In this document: positions 44,701 to 53,009 of the stretch, one piece after another
Layout: every line of letters starts with the position of its first letter
Position numbering within the stretch: the first letter of the stretch is position 1
NCBI RefSeq assembly: GCF_002119725.1
Contig: NZ_CP021109.1
Coordinates: 1,612,001-1,676,000 of the forward strand
Length of the DNA stretch: 64,000 bases
From: Bordetella genomosp. 9
Lineage (GTDB): Bacteria; Pseudomonadota; Gammaproteobacteria; Burkholderiales; Burkholderiaceae_B
Direction: 5' to 3'
The notes under the pieces: generated by a model
What the model was told of the DNA's origin: nothing
What the model saw: the letters and a program-made list of their open reading frames with translations, nothing else
Database searches by the model: none
Program-made: the position numbers and the translations under genes

Positions 44701-45685
44701 CGTCATCGACGAACACGGGCGCATGCTTGGGGCGGGCCGCAACCTGGCGCAGTTGAAAGCCGAGTTTGGCCGCCAGGCGCAGGCCGATTTCCAGCAGCTT
44801 GCCGCGCGCGACACCCAGGTGGCGCAGGCCCTGGCTCAGGATGGATTGACCTCCTGGTCCTTCGGCGAGCTGCCGGAGATCATGGAGATCCGCCGCAAGG
44901 GGCAGTCCGTGATCGGCTATCCCGCCCTGGTCGATCGCGGCGACCACTGCGATCTTGACGTGTTCGATGATCCCGAGGAAGCGAAGAGGCACCATCGGGC
45001 CGGCCTGCTCAGGTTGTTCCGCCTGGGACTGCGCGAGCAGGTCAAGTACCTGGAAAAGAACCTGCCCGACCTTACGCGGATGAGCATGCTCTTCATGCCG
45101 CTCGGCACGCAAGAGGCCCTGCGCGACCAGATCCTGGACTGTGCGCTGGCGCGGGCCTGCCTGGCCGAACCCTGGCCGGTGAACCAGGAGCAGTTCGAGG
45201 CGCGGCGGCTGGAAGGCAAGGGCAGACTGGGCCTGCTGGCGCAGGAAGTCGCGCGCCTGGCGGGCGCCGTGCTCACGGAATGGGCCGCGGTGCAGCGCAA
45301 ACTGCCGCAGGCCAAGCCGCATGCCGCGGCCTACGCTGACCTGCAGCAGCAGGTGGGCGCGCTGGTCCCGCCGACTTTCCTGCGCGACACGCCGCACGCC
45401 CAGCTGGCGCATTTTCCGCGCTATCTCAAGGCAGCGGTGGCGCGCATCGACAAGCTTCGGGCCGATCCCGCGCGCGACCAGCGCCTGATGGCCGAAATGG
45501 CGCCCTTGCTCACGCAATACCAGCGCGCCCGGGCTGCGCTGAAAGGCGCGCCCGATCCGCGTCTGGACGAGTTCCGATGGATGCTGGAAGAACTGCGCGT
45601 CGCCCTGTTCGCACAGGAGCTGCGCACGCCGATGCCGGTTTCGGTCAAGCGGCTGCAAAAGGCGTGGGAGTCGATGCGGCGCTGA
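41759..45685 (+). CDS. hrpA: ATP-dependent RNA helicase HrpA
   Basis: 1308-residue DEAH-box helicase that rescues stalled ribosomes by splitting subunits in E. coli. RecA1: Walker A SGETGSGKTTQLPK near residue 68 and IIIDEAHERSLNIDFLLGYL; SAT motif ITSATIDAERF; RecA2: VVLATNVAETSLTVPGIRFV and RASANQRAGRCGRVGPG. A winged-helix/ratchet section and the long HrpA-specific C-terminal region (from about residue 580) follow. A DEAD helicase HrpB would lack this C-terminus. Confidence 0.95.
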   Translation: MTVKPQIPSRRGRAAPGPDASPPQPSTPSSAVPLRSIPAIRYPEDLPVSARREEIARAIAAHQVVIVSGETGSGKTTQLPKICLELGRGRTRMIGHTQPRRLAATSVARRIAEELDTPLGEVVGYQVRFNDRTGPNAAIKLMTDGILLAETQRDPLLKRYDTIIIDEAHERSLNIDFLLGYLKRVLPRRPDLKVIITSATIDAERFARHFADSPERPAPVIEVSGRLYPVEIRYRPIRAEEGEDADTSSGAARERGRDEERDLVDAIVDAVDECARHGPGDILVFLPGEREIREAAEALRKRHPVATEILALYARLSQAEQEQIFRPRGNARRVVLATNVAETSLTVPGIRFVVDSGLARVKRYSWRNKVEQLRIEPVSRASANQRAGRCGRVGPGVCIRLYDEADFNARPPFTDPEVLRSSLASVILRMKSLKLDDIEDFPFVEAPPGRAIADGYHLLQELGAIEPASRPARGDDADGDAPGPAYVLTRTGQELARLPLDPRIGRMILAAREQQCLAEMLIIASALSIQDPRDRPMQEREAAENAHAKFADDKSEFLSFIKLWRWYGEQVQHKASQRKLVNLLRQNFLSPLRLREWHDVHSQLASVVGEQGWRVNQAEATYEQIHMALLTGLLGNIGYKSDDGAHYQGARDIRFHIHPGSRLAKKAGRWIVAAELVETTRLYARCVARIEPVWIERVAPHLLRRSWSDPRWEKKAGQVVANERAMLYGLVIYSGRRVHYGRIDPERAREIFIREALVPGDIDTRLPFVAQNRRLIAEIEKLEHRARRPDILVDDTLIQAFYDRQIPAGMSQTATLEKWYAGLDKLAAQALLLTREDLMRHEAAGITTDVFPKKVEWQGVEMALDYHFEPGSARDGVTLSVPLFALNQIDAQRCEWLVPGMLKEKVHLLLKSLPQKIRRHCVPLPDYAAGFYERWFDRLGDPQQGLLDALAQDMWEQVKVRPAPADFKLETLPAHLFMNFRVIDEHGRMLGAGRNLAQLKAEFGRQAQADFQQLAARDTQVAQALAQDGLTSWSFGELPEIMEIRRKGQSVIGYPALVDRGDHCDLDVFDDPEEAKRHHRAGLLRLFRLGLREQVKYLEKNLPDLTRMSMLFMPLGTQEALRDQILDCALARACLAEPWPVNQEQFEARRLEGKGRLGLLAQEVARLAGAVLTEWAAVQRKLPQAKPHAAAYADLQQQVGALVPPTFLRDTPHAQLAHFPRYLKAAVARIDKLRADPARDQRLMAEMAPLLTQYQRARAALKGAPDPRLDEFRWMLEELRVALFAQELRTPMPVSVKRLQKAWESMRR

Positions 45686-45781
45686 GCGCCGCGATTCCGC
45701 GCTTCCGGACCTGCATGCGCGCCCGCCGGTCAAAAGAGGACAGTGCTGCCGGCGTTCCGGTCGGGCCCGTCCGGCGATCCG

Positions 45782-46681
45782 TCAGATCCAGACGAACGCG
45801 CCGATCACCAGCACCACCAGGCCCCATTTCACCGCCTTGTACAGCGGCTTGTTCCAGGCCTTGAAGCGCTTGCGCGCCTGGTCCAGGCGGTAGTGGGCGT
45901 GGGTCAGCCGATTGATGGCGCCGGTCTGATCGTTCGCATCGTTGGGCGAACTCGCCGCGGACATTACCACGCGGCCGAACCAGCGATTGAAAGCCTCCGC
46001 CCAGCGCCACCGCAGCGGCCGTTCGACGTCGCAGAACAGGATGATTCGGTTGCGGCCGGACTGGTTGTGCGCTTCGTGGATATAGGTTTCGTCGAACACC
46101 ACGCCTTCGCCGTCGCGCCAGCTGTATCGTTCGCCGTCCACCACGATATAGCAGCGATCGTCATTGGGCGTCGCCAGCCCCAGGTGATAGCGGAGCGAGC
46201 CCGAGAAGGGGTCGCGGTGAGGATTCAGTTTGCCGCCGTCGGGCAGCTCGGCGAACATCGCTGCCTTGACCTTGGGCAGGCTCTTCAGCAAGGCGACCGT
46301 GCGCGGGCACAGGGCTTCCGCGGAAGGATGGCGGGCGTCGTACCACTTCAGGTAGAAGCGCTTCCAGCCGTACTTGAAAAAGGAATTGAACCCGATATCG
46401 TCATGCCGCTCGGCCGCCTTGATGCGGCGCAGCTCTGCCATGTGCAGCGCCTCGTCACGGATGATCTCCCAGTTGTCCTGCAGGACCTGCAGTTCCGGGA
46501 TCTCGCGAGTCGATATATAGGGCGTGGTCGGCACCCGCGAGGCGAGAACCATGAAAGCGTTTACCGGCGCTAGCAGCACGGAATGGTCGAGGAAAACGCG
46601 GGACCAGGCCAGCCGCACGCGGCCGCGGTAATGCCCATACAGGATGGCGGCCAGCCACAGGCCAGGGATCAGCCATTTCAT
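45782..46681 (-). CDS. lpxO: Lipid A acyl-chain 2-hydroxylase LpxO family
   Basis: Fe(II)/2-oxoglutarate-dependent aspartyl/asparaginyl hydroxylase-fold enzyme of 299 residues. LpxO hydroxylates a secondary acyl chain of lipid A. The metal site is visible in KLNPHRDPFSGSLRYHLGL and a later His in YIHEAHNQSGRNRIILF. A membrane anchor lies at each end (WLIPGLWLAAILYG and WGLVVLVIGAFVWI), as in LpxO at the inner membrane. It is convergent with hrpA and divergent from dnaE, whose downstream genes are LPS-related. Confidence 0.85.
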   Translation of the reverse strand: MKWLIPGLWLAAILYGHYRGRVRLAWSRVFLDHSVLLAPVNAFMVLASRVPTTPYISTREIPELQVLQDNWEIIRDEALHMAELRRIKAAERHDDIGFNSFFKYGWKRFYLKWYDARHPSAEALCPRTVALLKSLPKVKAAMFAELPDGGKLNPHRDPFSGSLRYHLGLATPNDDRCYIVVDGERYSWRDGEGVVFDETYIHEAHNQSGRNRIILFCDVERPLRWRWAEAFNRWFGRVVMSAASSPNDANDQTGAINRLTHAHYRLDQARKRFKAWNKPLYKAVKWGLVVLVIGAFVWI

Positions 46682-46796
46682 AGCGAGAGACAGAAAGTCG
46701 GATCAACCGCATATTCTTGCACAGCCGGGGCGCGGCCGGGGCGGCCGATGCGTTGGGCGATGCCGCGGCGGGGAGTCGGCTGAGTACAATCGCGCC

Positions 46797-49700
46797 ATGT
46801 CAGAAGAAGCCGTCGTAGCCCCGTCCCCGTTTGTCCATCTGCGCGTCCATTCCGAGTTCTCGGTGGTGGACGGGCTGGTTCGTATTCCCGATCTGGTCAA
46901 GCGCGCCGCCAAGCTTGGCCAGCCCGCGGTTGCGCTTACCGACCTGTGCAATCTGTTCGGGCTCATCAAGTTCTACAAGGCCGCGCGCGGCGCAGGCATC
47001 AAGCCGATAGCCGGCTGCGACGTCTGGATCACCAACGACGACGATCGCGAAAAGCCGCATCGCCTGCTCGTGCTGGTGCGCAACCGGCAGGGCTATCTGG
47101 ATCTTTGCGACCTGCTGACTCGGGCCTGGCTGAACAACCAGCACAAGGGCCGGGCGGAGGTGCGGCGCGAATGGCTGCAGCGGGCGCAAGGGCTGATCGT
47201 GCTTTCCGGCGGCCGCGCCGGCGACGTCGGCCAGGCGCTGGAAGCGGGCAATGCGGCCCAGGCCCAGGCGCTGGCGCGCCAATGGGCCGCGGCATTTCCC
47301 AACGCCTATTACATCGAACTGCAGCGCGCCGGTTTCGATGGCGACGAGGCCTACGTGCAGGCCGCCTTGCGGCTGGCCGGCGAATGCGGTTTACCGGTGG
47401 TCGCCACGCACCCCGTGCAGTTCCTGGACAAACATGAATTCCAGGCTCACGAAGCCCGGGTATGCATCGCCGAAGGCGAGATCCTCGCCAATCCGCGGCG
47501 CGTGCGGCGCTTCAACGAAGACCAGTACCTGCTGGACAGCCAGGAAATGGCGCGCCGCTTCGCCGACGTGCCTTCCGCGCTGGAAAACACCGTCGAGATC
47601 GCCCGGCGCTGCAACCTGACACTGGTGCTGGGCAAGCCCCGGCTGCCCAATTTCCCGACGCCGGAAGGCGTCACGCTGGACGACTATCTGGTCCAACTGT
47701 CGGAAGAGGGCCTGGAAAAGCGGCTGAAGTTTCTCTTTCCCGACGAAGCGGAACGCGCCGCCAAGCGCGACATGTATTTCGAGCGCCTGCGGTGGGAGTG
47801 CAAGACCATCATCCAGATGGGCTTTCCCGGCTACTTCCTGATCGTGCAGGACTTCATCAACTGGGGCAAGAACAACGGCGTGCCGGTGGGGCCGGGCCGG
47901 GGTTCGGGCGCGGGCTCGCTGGTGGCCTACGCCCTGGGCATTACCGATCTCGATCCGATCCGCTACGACCTGCTCTTCGAACGGTTCCTCAATCCGGAGC
48001 GGGTTTCCATGCCCGACTTCGATATCGATTTCTGCCAGGACAACCGCGAACGGGTCATCGACTACGTCAAGTCCAAGTACGGCCGCGAGGCGGTCAGCCA
48101 GATCGCGACCTTCGGCACCCTGGGCGCCAAGGCCGTCGTGCGCGACGCAGGGCGCGTCCTGGACATGCCTTATACCTTCTGCGATGGTCTCTCCAAGCTG
48201 ATCCCCTTCAACCCGGCCGATCCCTGGACCTTGGAGCGCACGCTCAAGGAGGAGCCGGCCTTCCGGGAACGCTACGAGCAGGAAGAGGAAGTGCGCGGTC
48301 TGGTCGACCTGGCCAAGCCGCTGGAAGGCCTGACGCGCAGCATCGGCATGCACGCGGGGGGCGTGCTGATCGCGCCCGGCAAGCTCACCGATTTCTGCCC
48401 GCTCTATTGCCAGCCGGGCCAGGAAAACAGCGCGGTATCGCAGTTCGACAAGGACGACGTCGAGGCCGCCGGCCTGGTCAAGTTCGACTTCCTGGGCCTG
48501 CGCAACCTCACGATCCTGGACTGGGCCGTGCGGTACGTGCGCCAGTTCAACGAAGACAAGCGCGACTTCGACATCATGGCCGTGCCGCTGGACGACCCCG
48601 CGGCGTACAAGGTCCTGACCGACGCCAACACCACCGCCGTGTTCCAGCTGGAATCGCGCGGCATGAAAGAGCTGCTGAAAAAGCTGCGGCCCAGCACCTT
48701 CGAAGACATCATCGCCATGCTGGCGCTCTACCGCCCCGGCCCGCTGGAATCGGGCATGGTGGATGACTTCGTCAACCGCAAGCACGGACGCGCGCCGGTC
48801 GACTATTTCCATCCCGACCTGGAAGGCACCCTCAAGAGCACGTACGGCGTCATCGTGTATCAAGAGCAGGTGATGCTGATCTCGCAGATCATCGGCGGCT
48901 ATTCGCTGGGCGGCGCCGACCTGCTGCGGCGCGCCATGGGCAAGAAAAAGCCCGAGGAAATGGCGAAGCACCGCGAACTGTTCCAGAAGGGTGCGCAGGA
49001 AAAAGGCCACGATCCCAACCTGGCGGTCAAGCTCTTCGACCTGATGGAGAAATTCGCGGGCTACGGCTTCAACAAGTCGCACTCCGCCGCCTATGCGCTG
49101 ATCGCCTACCAGACCGCCTGGCTCAAGGCATACCATCCCGCCGAATTCCTGGCCGCGACGCTGTCTTCCGATATGGACGACACCGACAAGGTGCAGACGT
49201 TCTGGCGCGACGCGGTGGAAAACGGCGTTGAAGTCCTGCCGCCGGACGTCAACGCGTCGAATTACCGTTTCGAACCGGTCGCCGATGCGCGCACCGCCAA
49301 GGGTTTGCCGCCGCGCACCATGCGTTACGGCCTGGGCGCGGTGAAAGGCACGGGCCAGAGCGCGGTCGAGGAAATCATCCGCGCGCGCAACGAGGGCGGG
49401 CCGTTCAAGGACCTGTTCGATTTCTGCCGGCGCGTGGACAAGCACACCGTCAATCGCCGCACCATCGAAGCCCTGATCAAGGCGGGCGCCTTCGACAGCA
49501 TCGAGCCGAACCGCGCGGCCCTGCTGGCGTCGGTGCCGACCGCCATGGAGGCGGCCGAACAGGCTGCGCGCAGCGCGAACCAGGTATCGCTGTTCGGCGA
49601 CGACGGCAGCGACGTGGTGGCAAGCGAGTTGGCCAAGGTGCCGCCCTGGAACCTGCACACCAAGCTGACGGAAGAGAAGTCTGCGCTGGGTTTTTATTTC

Positions 49701-50291
49701 AGCGGACACCTGTTCGACGCGTGGCGCGACGAGGTCCGCCGCATCGTGCCGATGACGCTTGCCCGGCTCGAGCCGCAGCGCGAGCCGCAGTGGATGTGCG
49801 GCGTACTGTCCGGCGTGCGCGCAATGATGACCCGGCGCGGCAAGATGGTTTTCGCCGTCCTGGACGACGGCACCGCGCAGGTCGAAATCTCCATCTTCAA
49901 CGAGCTTTACGAAAAGCACCGCAATCGCCTGCGCGAGGACCAGCTGCTGATCGTGCACGGCAAGGTCAGCAACGACGAGTATTCCGGCGGCATGCGCATC
50001 GTGGCCGAGAACCTGTTCGACCTGCAGCTTGCCCGCGAGGCGCGCGCCCGCGCGTTGCGGATCCGCCTGAACGGCAACGCCGACGCGGCCCACCTGCGCA
50101 AGCTGCTCAACCCCTATCGCGCCGAGCCGGAGAACGGCGTGCCCGGCACGCCGGTGGAAGTGGTGTACACCCGCGATAACTTCCTGTGCACCGTGCGCCT
50201 TGGCGAAGACTGGCGCGTGCGGATGGCGGACGCGCTGCTGGAACGGCTCAACGAATGGACACGCCCGGAAGGCGTGGAGATCGCATACTGA
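46797..50291 (+). CDS. dnaE: DNA polymerase III alpha subunit
   Basis: Replicative polymerase, 1164 residues. An N-terminal PHP domain begins HLRVHSEFSVVDGLVRIPDL; the polymerase core includes GPGRGSGAGSLVAYALGITDLDP and the catalytic PDFDIDFCQD (Asp409 and Asp411). Later come GFNKSHSAAYALIAYQTAWLK, a helix-hairpin-helix part and an OB fold near the end. The TGA overlaps the next gene's ATG by one base (TGATG), coupling replication polymerase to an LPS-core gene set. Confidence 0.97.
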   Translation: MSEEAVVAPSPFVHLRVHSEFSVVDGLVRIPDLVKRAAKLGQPAVALTDLCNLFGLIKFYKAARGAGIKPIAGCDVWITNDDDREKPHRLLVLVRNRQGYLDLCDLLTRAWLNNQHKGRAEVRREWLQRAQGLIVLSGGRAGDVGQALEAGNAAQAQALARQWAAAFPNAYYIELQRAGFDGDEAYVQAALRLAGECGLPVVATHPVQFLDKHEFQAHEARVCIAEGEILANPRRVRRFNEDQYLLDSQEMARRFADVPSALENTVEIARRCNLTLVLGKPRLPNFPTPEGVTLDDYLVQLSEEGLEKRLKFLFPDEAERAAKRDMYFERLRWECKTIIQMGFPGYFLIVQDFINWGKNNGVPVGPGRGSGAGSLVAYALGITDLDPIRYDLLFERFLNPERVSMPDFDIDFCQDNRERVIDYVKSKYGREAVSQIATFGTLGAKAVVRDAGRVLDMPYTFCDGLSKLIPFNPADPWTLERTLKEEPAFRERYEQEEEVRGLVDLAKPLEGLTRSIGMHAGGVLIAPGKLTDFCPLYCQPGQENSAVSQFDKDDVEAAGLVKFDFLGLRNLTILDWAVRYVRQFNEDKRDFDIMAVPLDDPAAYKVLTDANTTAVFQLESRGMKELLKKLRPSTFEDIIAMLALYRPGPLESGMVDDFVNRKHGRAPVDYFHPDLEGTLKSTYGVIVYQEQVMLISQIIGGYSLGGADLLRRAMGKKKPEEMAKHRELFQKGAQEKGHDPNLAVKLFDLMEKFAGYGFNKSHSAAYALIAYQTAWLKAYHPAEFLAATLSSDMDDTDKVQTFWRDAVENGVEVLPPDVNASNYRFEPVADARTAKGLPPRTMRYGLGAVKGTGQSAVEEIIRARNEGGPFKDLFDFCRRVDKHTVNRRTIEALIKAGAFDSIEPNRAALLASVPTAMEAAEQAARSANQVSLFGDDGSDVVASELAKVPPWNLHTKLTEEKSALGFYFSGHLFDAWRDEVRRIVPMTLARLEPQREPQWMCGVLSGVRAMMTRRGKMVFAVLDDGTAQVEISIFNELYEKHRNRLREDQLLIVHGKVSNDEYSGGMRIVAENLFDLQLAREARARALRIRLNGNADAAHLRKLLNPYRAEPENGVPGTPVEVVYTRDNFLCTVRLGEDWRVRMADALLERLNEWTRPEGVEIAY

Positions 50292-51391
50292 TGAAACCCC
50301 TACGCATCGTGCATTCGGAGGCCGCGGTGGCCTTCGGCGGCCAGGAGCACCGCATCTTCAAGGAAATGATCGCCATGCGGGCGCGCGGCCATCACATGGA
50401 AGCCATCTGCCAGTCGCGGGCCCAGCTGGTCAAGCGCCTGACCGACGAGGGGTTCAAGGTTCACCAGGTCGATATGGACGGTGTGGCCAACTACTTCAAG
50501 GGCATTGCGAAGATCCGCCGCATCCTGAAAGCCGGCCGCTTTGACGTGCTGAACACCCACAGCCGGCGCGACACCGTCATCGCCGCGCCCGCGGCCCGCA
50601 TGGCGGGCACGCCGCTGATCGTGCGCACGCGCCACCTGGCGAGCAAGGTGGGGTCCATGTGGTCTTACACCATCCTGCCGCACCGCGTGACGACCGTCAG
50701 CGATCACGTGCGCGAGTACCTCATTACCCGCGGCGTGCCGCGCGACGCTGTCGCCACGCTGTATTCGCCCATCGTGCCGCCGCCGCCCATCGAGCGCTCG
50801 ACGCTGCGCGACGAGCTGGGGCTGTCCGATACGGACATCGTGGTCGGTTGCGTGGCCGTCATGCGGCCCATGAAGGGGCACATCGACCTGATCGACGCCA
50901 TGGTGCCGCTCATGCAGACCCGGCCCAACCTGCATCTGGTTTTCGTGGGCAGCGGGTCGCCGACTTTCGAGCGGGTGCAGGCCTATATCGCCGAGCTGGG
51001 CCTGCAGTCGCGTATCCACCTGATGGGTACGCGCCGCGACGTGCCGAATCTGCTGGCCGGCTTCGACCTGTTTGCATTGGCGACCCTGCAGGAGGCGTCC
51101 GGAACCGTTTACGTCGAGGCCCAGGCCAGCGGCCTGCCGGTGGTCGGCACCAACGTGGGCGGCGTCTCGGAGATGTTCCGCGACGGCATCAGCGGCATCC
51201 TCGTGCCGCCCAAGGACAAGGCCGCGCTGACCGCGGCTTTGCAGCGTCTGATCGACGATCCCGACCTGCGCAGGCGCATGGGAGAAGCCGGCCGGCGCAT
51301 GATCCGGGAAGAGGGCGTGTTCTCGCCCGAGCGCCTGGCCGAACGGACGGAAGCCATCTACCGCAAATGGCTGGCGGAGCGACGCCGATGA
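50291..51391 (+). CDS. Glycosyltransferase family 4, LPS-core type
   Basis: 366-residue GT-B glycosyltransferase. N-terminal half starts RIVHSEAAVAFGGQEHRIFKEM, a GGxE/H glycine loop; the C-terminal half has RPMKGHIDLIDA and the donor-binding EASGTVYVEAQASGLPVVGT. Nothing indicates a membrane span. It overlaps dnaE by one base and the deacetylase by four. From memory, Bordetella pertussis has a four-gene core-oligosaccharide cluster of this make-up (glycosyltransferases plus a deacetylase); the sugar transferred here is not shown by the sequence. Confidence 0.85.
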   Translation: MKPLRIVHSEAAVAFGGQEHRIFKEMIAMRARGHHMEAICQSRAQLVKRLTDEGFKVHQVDMDGVANYFKGIAKIRRILKAGRFDVLNTHSRRDTVIAAPAARMAGTPLIVRTRHLASKVGSMWSYTILPHRVTTVSDHVREYLITRGVPRDAVATLYSPIVPPPPIERSTLRDELGLSDTDIVVGCVAVMRPMKGHIDLIDAMVPLMQTRPNLHLVFVGSGSPTFERVQAYIAELGLQSRIHLMGTRRDVPNLLAGFDLFALATLQEASGTVYVEAQASGLPVVGTNVGGVSEMFRDGISGILVPPKDKAALTAALQRLIDDPDLRRRMGEAGRRMIREEGVFSPERLAERTEAIYRKWLAERRR

Positions 51392-52236
51392 AGCAAGCGC
51401 ACAATGTCCCGGTGCTCATGTACCACCACGTCACGCCGGCGGGTGGCATGATCGCCGCCACGCCGGCGCACTTCGAAAGCCAGATTGCGTGGCTGGCGCG
51501 CGCAGGCTATACCGCCTTGACGGCGGACCGCTTCGCCGCGCACCTGGCGGGCGATCCGGCGCCGGAAAAGTCAGTACTCATTACCTTTGACGACGGTTAT
51601 CTGGACAACTGGGTTCACGCGCATCCCATCCTGCAGCGTTACGGCATGCATGCGGTGATGTTCATTGTGACGGGTTGGATCGGCAGCGGCCCAGCGCGGG
51701 CCCATGCCGGTCAGGCCGGCGCACCGGCGGCGCCCGACCACGCGGCCTGCAAGGCGGCGATTTCCGGCGGCCGCGCGGACGAAGTCATGGCGCGCTGGAG
51801 CGAAATCGAGGCCATGCAAGCCGCCGGCACGTTCGAGTTCCACAGCCATACCCACACGCACACGCGCTGGGACAAGACCTGCGGCAGCGATGTGGCGCAA
51901 AAGCGCGAGCGCATCGCCGAAGAACTCGACAGCTCTCGCGCGACGCTCGCCATGCGCCTGGGCAGGTCCAGCCCGCACCTGTGCTGGCCGCAGGGCTATT
52001 TCGACGATGACTACCTGCAGGCCGGCCGCCAGGCGGGATTCCGCTATTTCTATACCACCGACGCGCTTGGCCAGAACACCGTGGGCGCCGACCCCGAGCA
52101 TATCTACCGGTTCGCGGTCCGCAATCAGCCGGGACGCTGGCTGGCGCGCCGGCTCTGGCTGGGCGGGCATCCCTTCTGGGGGCCGCGCTATCACGCCTGG
52201 AAGGCATGGAAACGCCGCCTGAGGGGACGCGCATGA
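51388..52236 (+). CDS. Polysaccharide (N-acetylsugar) deacetylase
   Basis: 282-residue NodB-fold hydrolase. Motif 1 is ITFDDGYLDNW with the catalytic and metal Asp; motif 2 is FEFHSHTHTHTRWD with metal His. A C-terminal segment ends in Trp- and Arg-rich sequence (WLARRLWLGGHP). There is no obvious signal peptide, consistent with cytoplasmic action on a lipid-linked core sugar such as GlcNAc. It sits between two glycosyltransferase genes with ATGA overlaps on both sides. Confidence 0.87.
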   Translation: MKQAHNVPVLMYHHVTPAGGMIAATPAHFESQIAWLARAGYTALTADRFAAHLAGDPAPEKSVLITFDDGYLDNWVHAHPILQRYGMHAVMFIVTGWIGSGPARAHAGQAGAPAAPDHAACKAAISGGRADEVMARWSEIEAMQAAGTFEFHSHTHTHTRWDKTCGSDVAQKRERIAEELDSSRATLAMRLGRSSPHLCWPQGYFDDDYLQAGRQAGFRYFYTTDALGQNTVGADPEHIYRFAVRNQPGRWLARRLWLGGHPFWGPRYHAWKAWKRRLRGRA

Positions 52237-53009
52237 AGCTGTCGGTCATCGTCATCACGAAGAACGAAGCGGCCAACATTGTGGCCTGCCTGGATTCCGT
52301 GGCCTTTGCCGATGAGTTCATCGTGGTGGATTCCGGCAGCACGGACAACACGATAGAGCTGGCGCGGGCCATGGGCGCGACCGTGGAGCAAACGCACGAC
52401 TGGCCCGGCTTCGGCCCGCAAAAGAACCGGGCGCTGAATCTTGCGCAAGGCGAATGGGTGCTTTCCATCGATGCCGATGAGCGGGTCACGCCCGAGCTGG
52501 CCAAGGCCATTCAGGACGCCATCGCCGCGCCGGCCTCCGACGCCTATGAGATTGCGCGGCTATCGGATTTCTGCGGCCGTTTCATCCGGCACAGCGGATG
52601 GTGGCCGGATTACGTGGTGCGTCTGTTCCGTCGCGACCGCGCCCGGTTCAGCGATGCGGCGGTGCACGAGAAGGTCGTTCCCGCGCCTGGCAGCCGCATC
52701 GGCCGCCTGCCGGGCCACTTCGTGCACTATCCGTATCCCAACCTGGATGCGCTGGTGAACAAGGTCAACCGCTACTCCTCGGATGCCGCCGCCATGATGC
52801 ATGCGCGCGGCAAACGCACCGGCATCTGGGGCGCCCTGGGCCATGGGTTCTGGACCTTCGTGCGCATTTACCTGATCCGCCGGGGATTCCTGGATGGCCG
52901 CCATGGACTGGTGCTGGCGGTCACGGCGGCGGCGGGCAGTTTTTTCCGTTATGCGAAGCTGATGTTCCTGACCGAAAACGCGCGCCGCGACGGCGCTCCC
53001 CGCCCTTGA
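52233..53009 (+). CDS. Glycosyltransferase family 2 (WaaE/KdtX-like)
   Basis: 258-residue GT-A enzyme. Seen: MKLSVIVITKNEAANIVACL, DEFIVVDSGSTDNTIELA, the metal DxD in VLSIDADERVTPE and RHSGWWPDYVVRLFRR. A weakly hydrophobic C-terminal part (LVLAVTAAAGSFFRYAKLMFL) may touch the membrane. Relatives add glucose to inner-core heptose. ATG 52233 overlaps the deacetylase stop; ATG 52206 is a weaker choice. The next gene begins inside its stop codon. Confidence 0.87.
   Translation: MKLSVIVITKNEAANIVACLDSVAFADEFIVVDSGSTDNTIELARAMGATVEQTHDWPGFGPQKNRALNLAQGEWVLSIDADERVTPELAKAIQDAIAAPASDAYEIARLSDFCGRFIRHSGWWPDYVVRLFRRDRARFSDAAVHEKVVPAPGSRIGRLPGHFVHYPYPNLDALVNKVNRYSSDAAAMMHARGKRTGIWGALGHGFWTFVRIYLIRRGFLDGRHGLVLAVTAAAGSFFRYAKLMFLTENARRDGAPRP

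Noticed and set aside
42707..45733. Open frame of about 1000 codons on the minus strand
   Set aside because: It is antisense to hrpA, has His/Arg/Gln-rich shadow composition and no domain; hrpA motifs are on the plus strand.
47391..50093. Open frame of 900 codons on the minus strand
   Set aside because: It is a high-GC antisense shadow of dnaE, whose catalytic motifs are intact.
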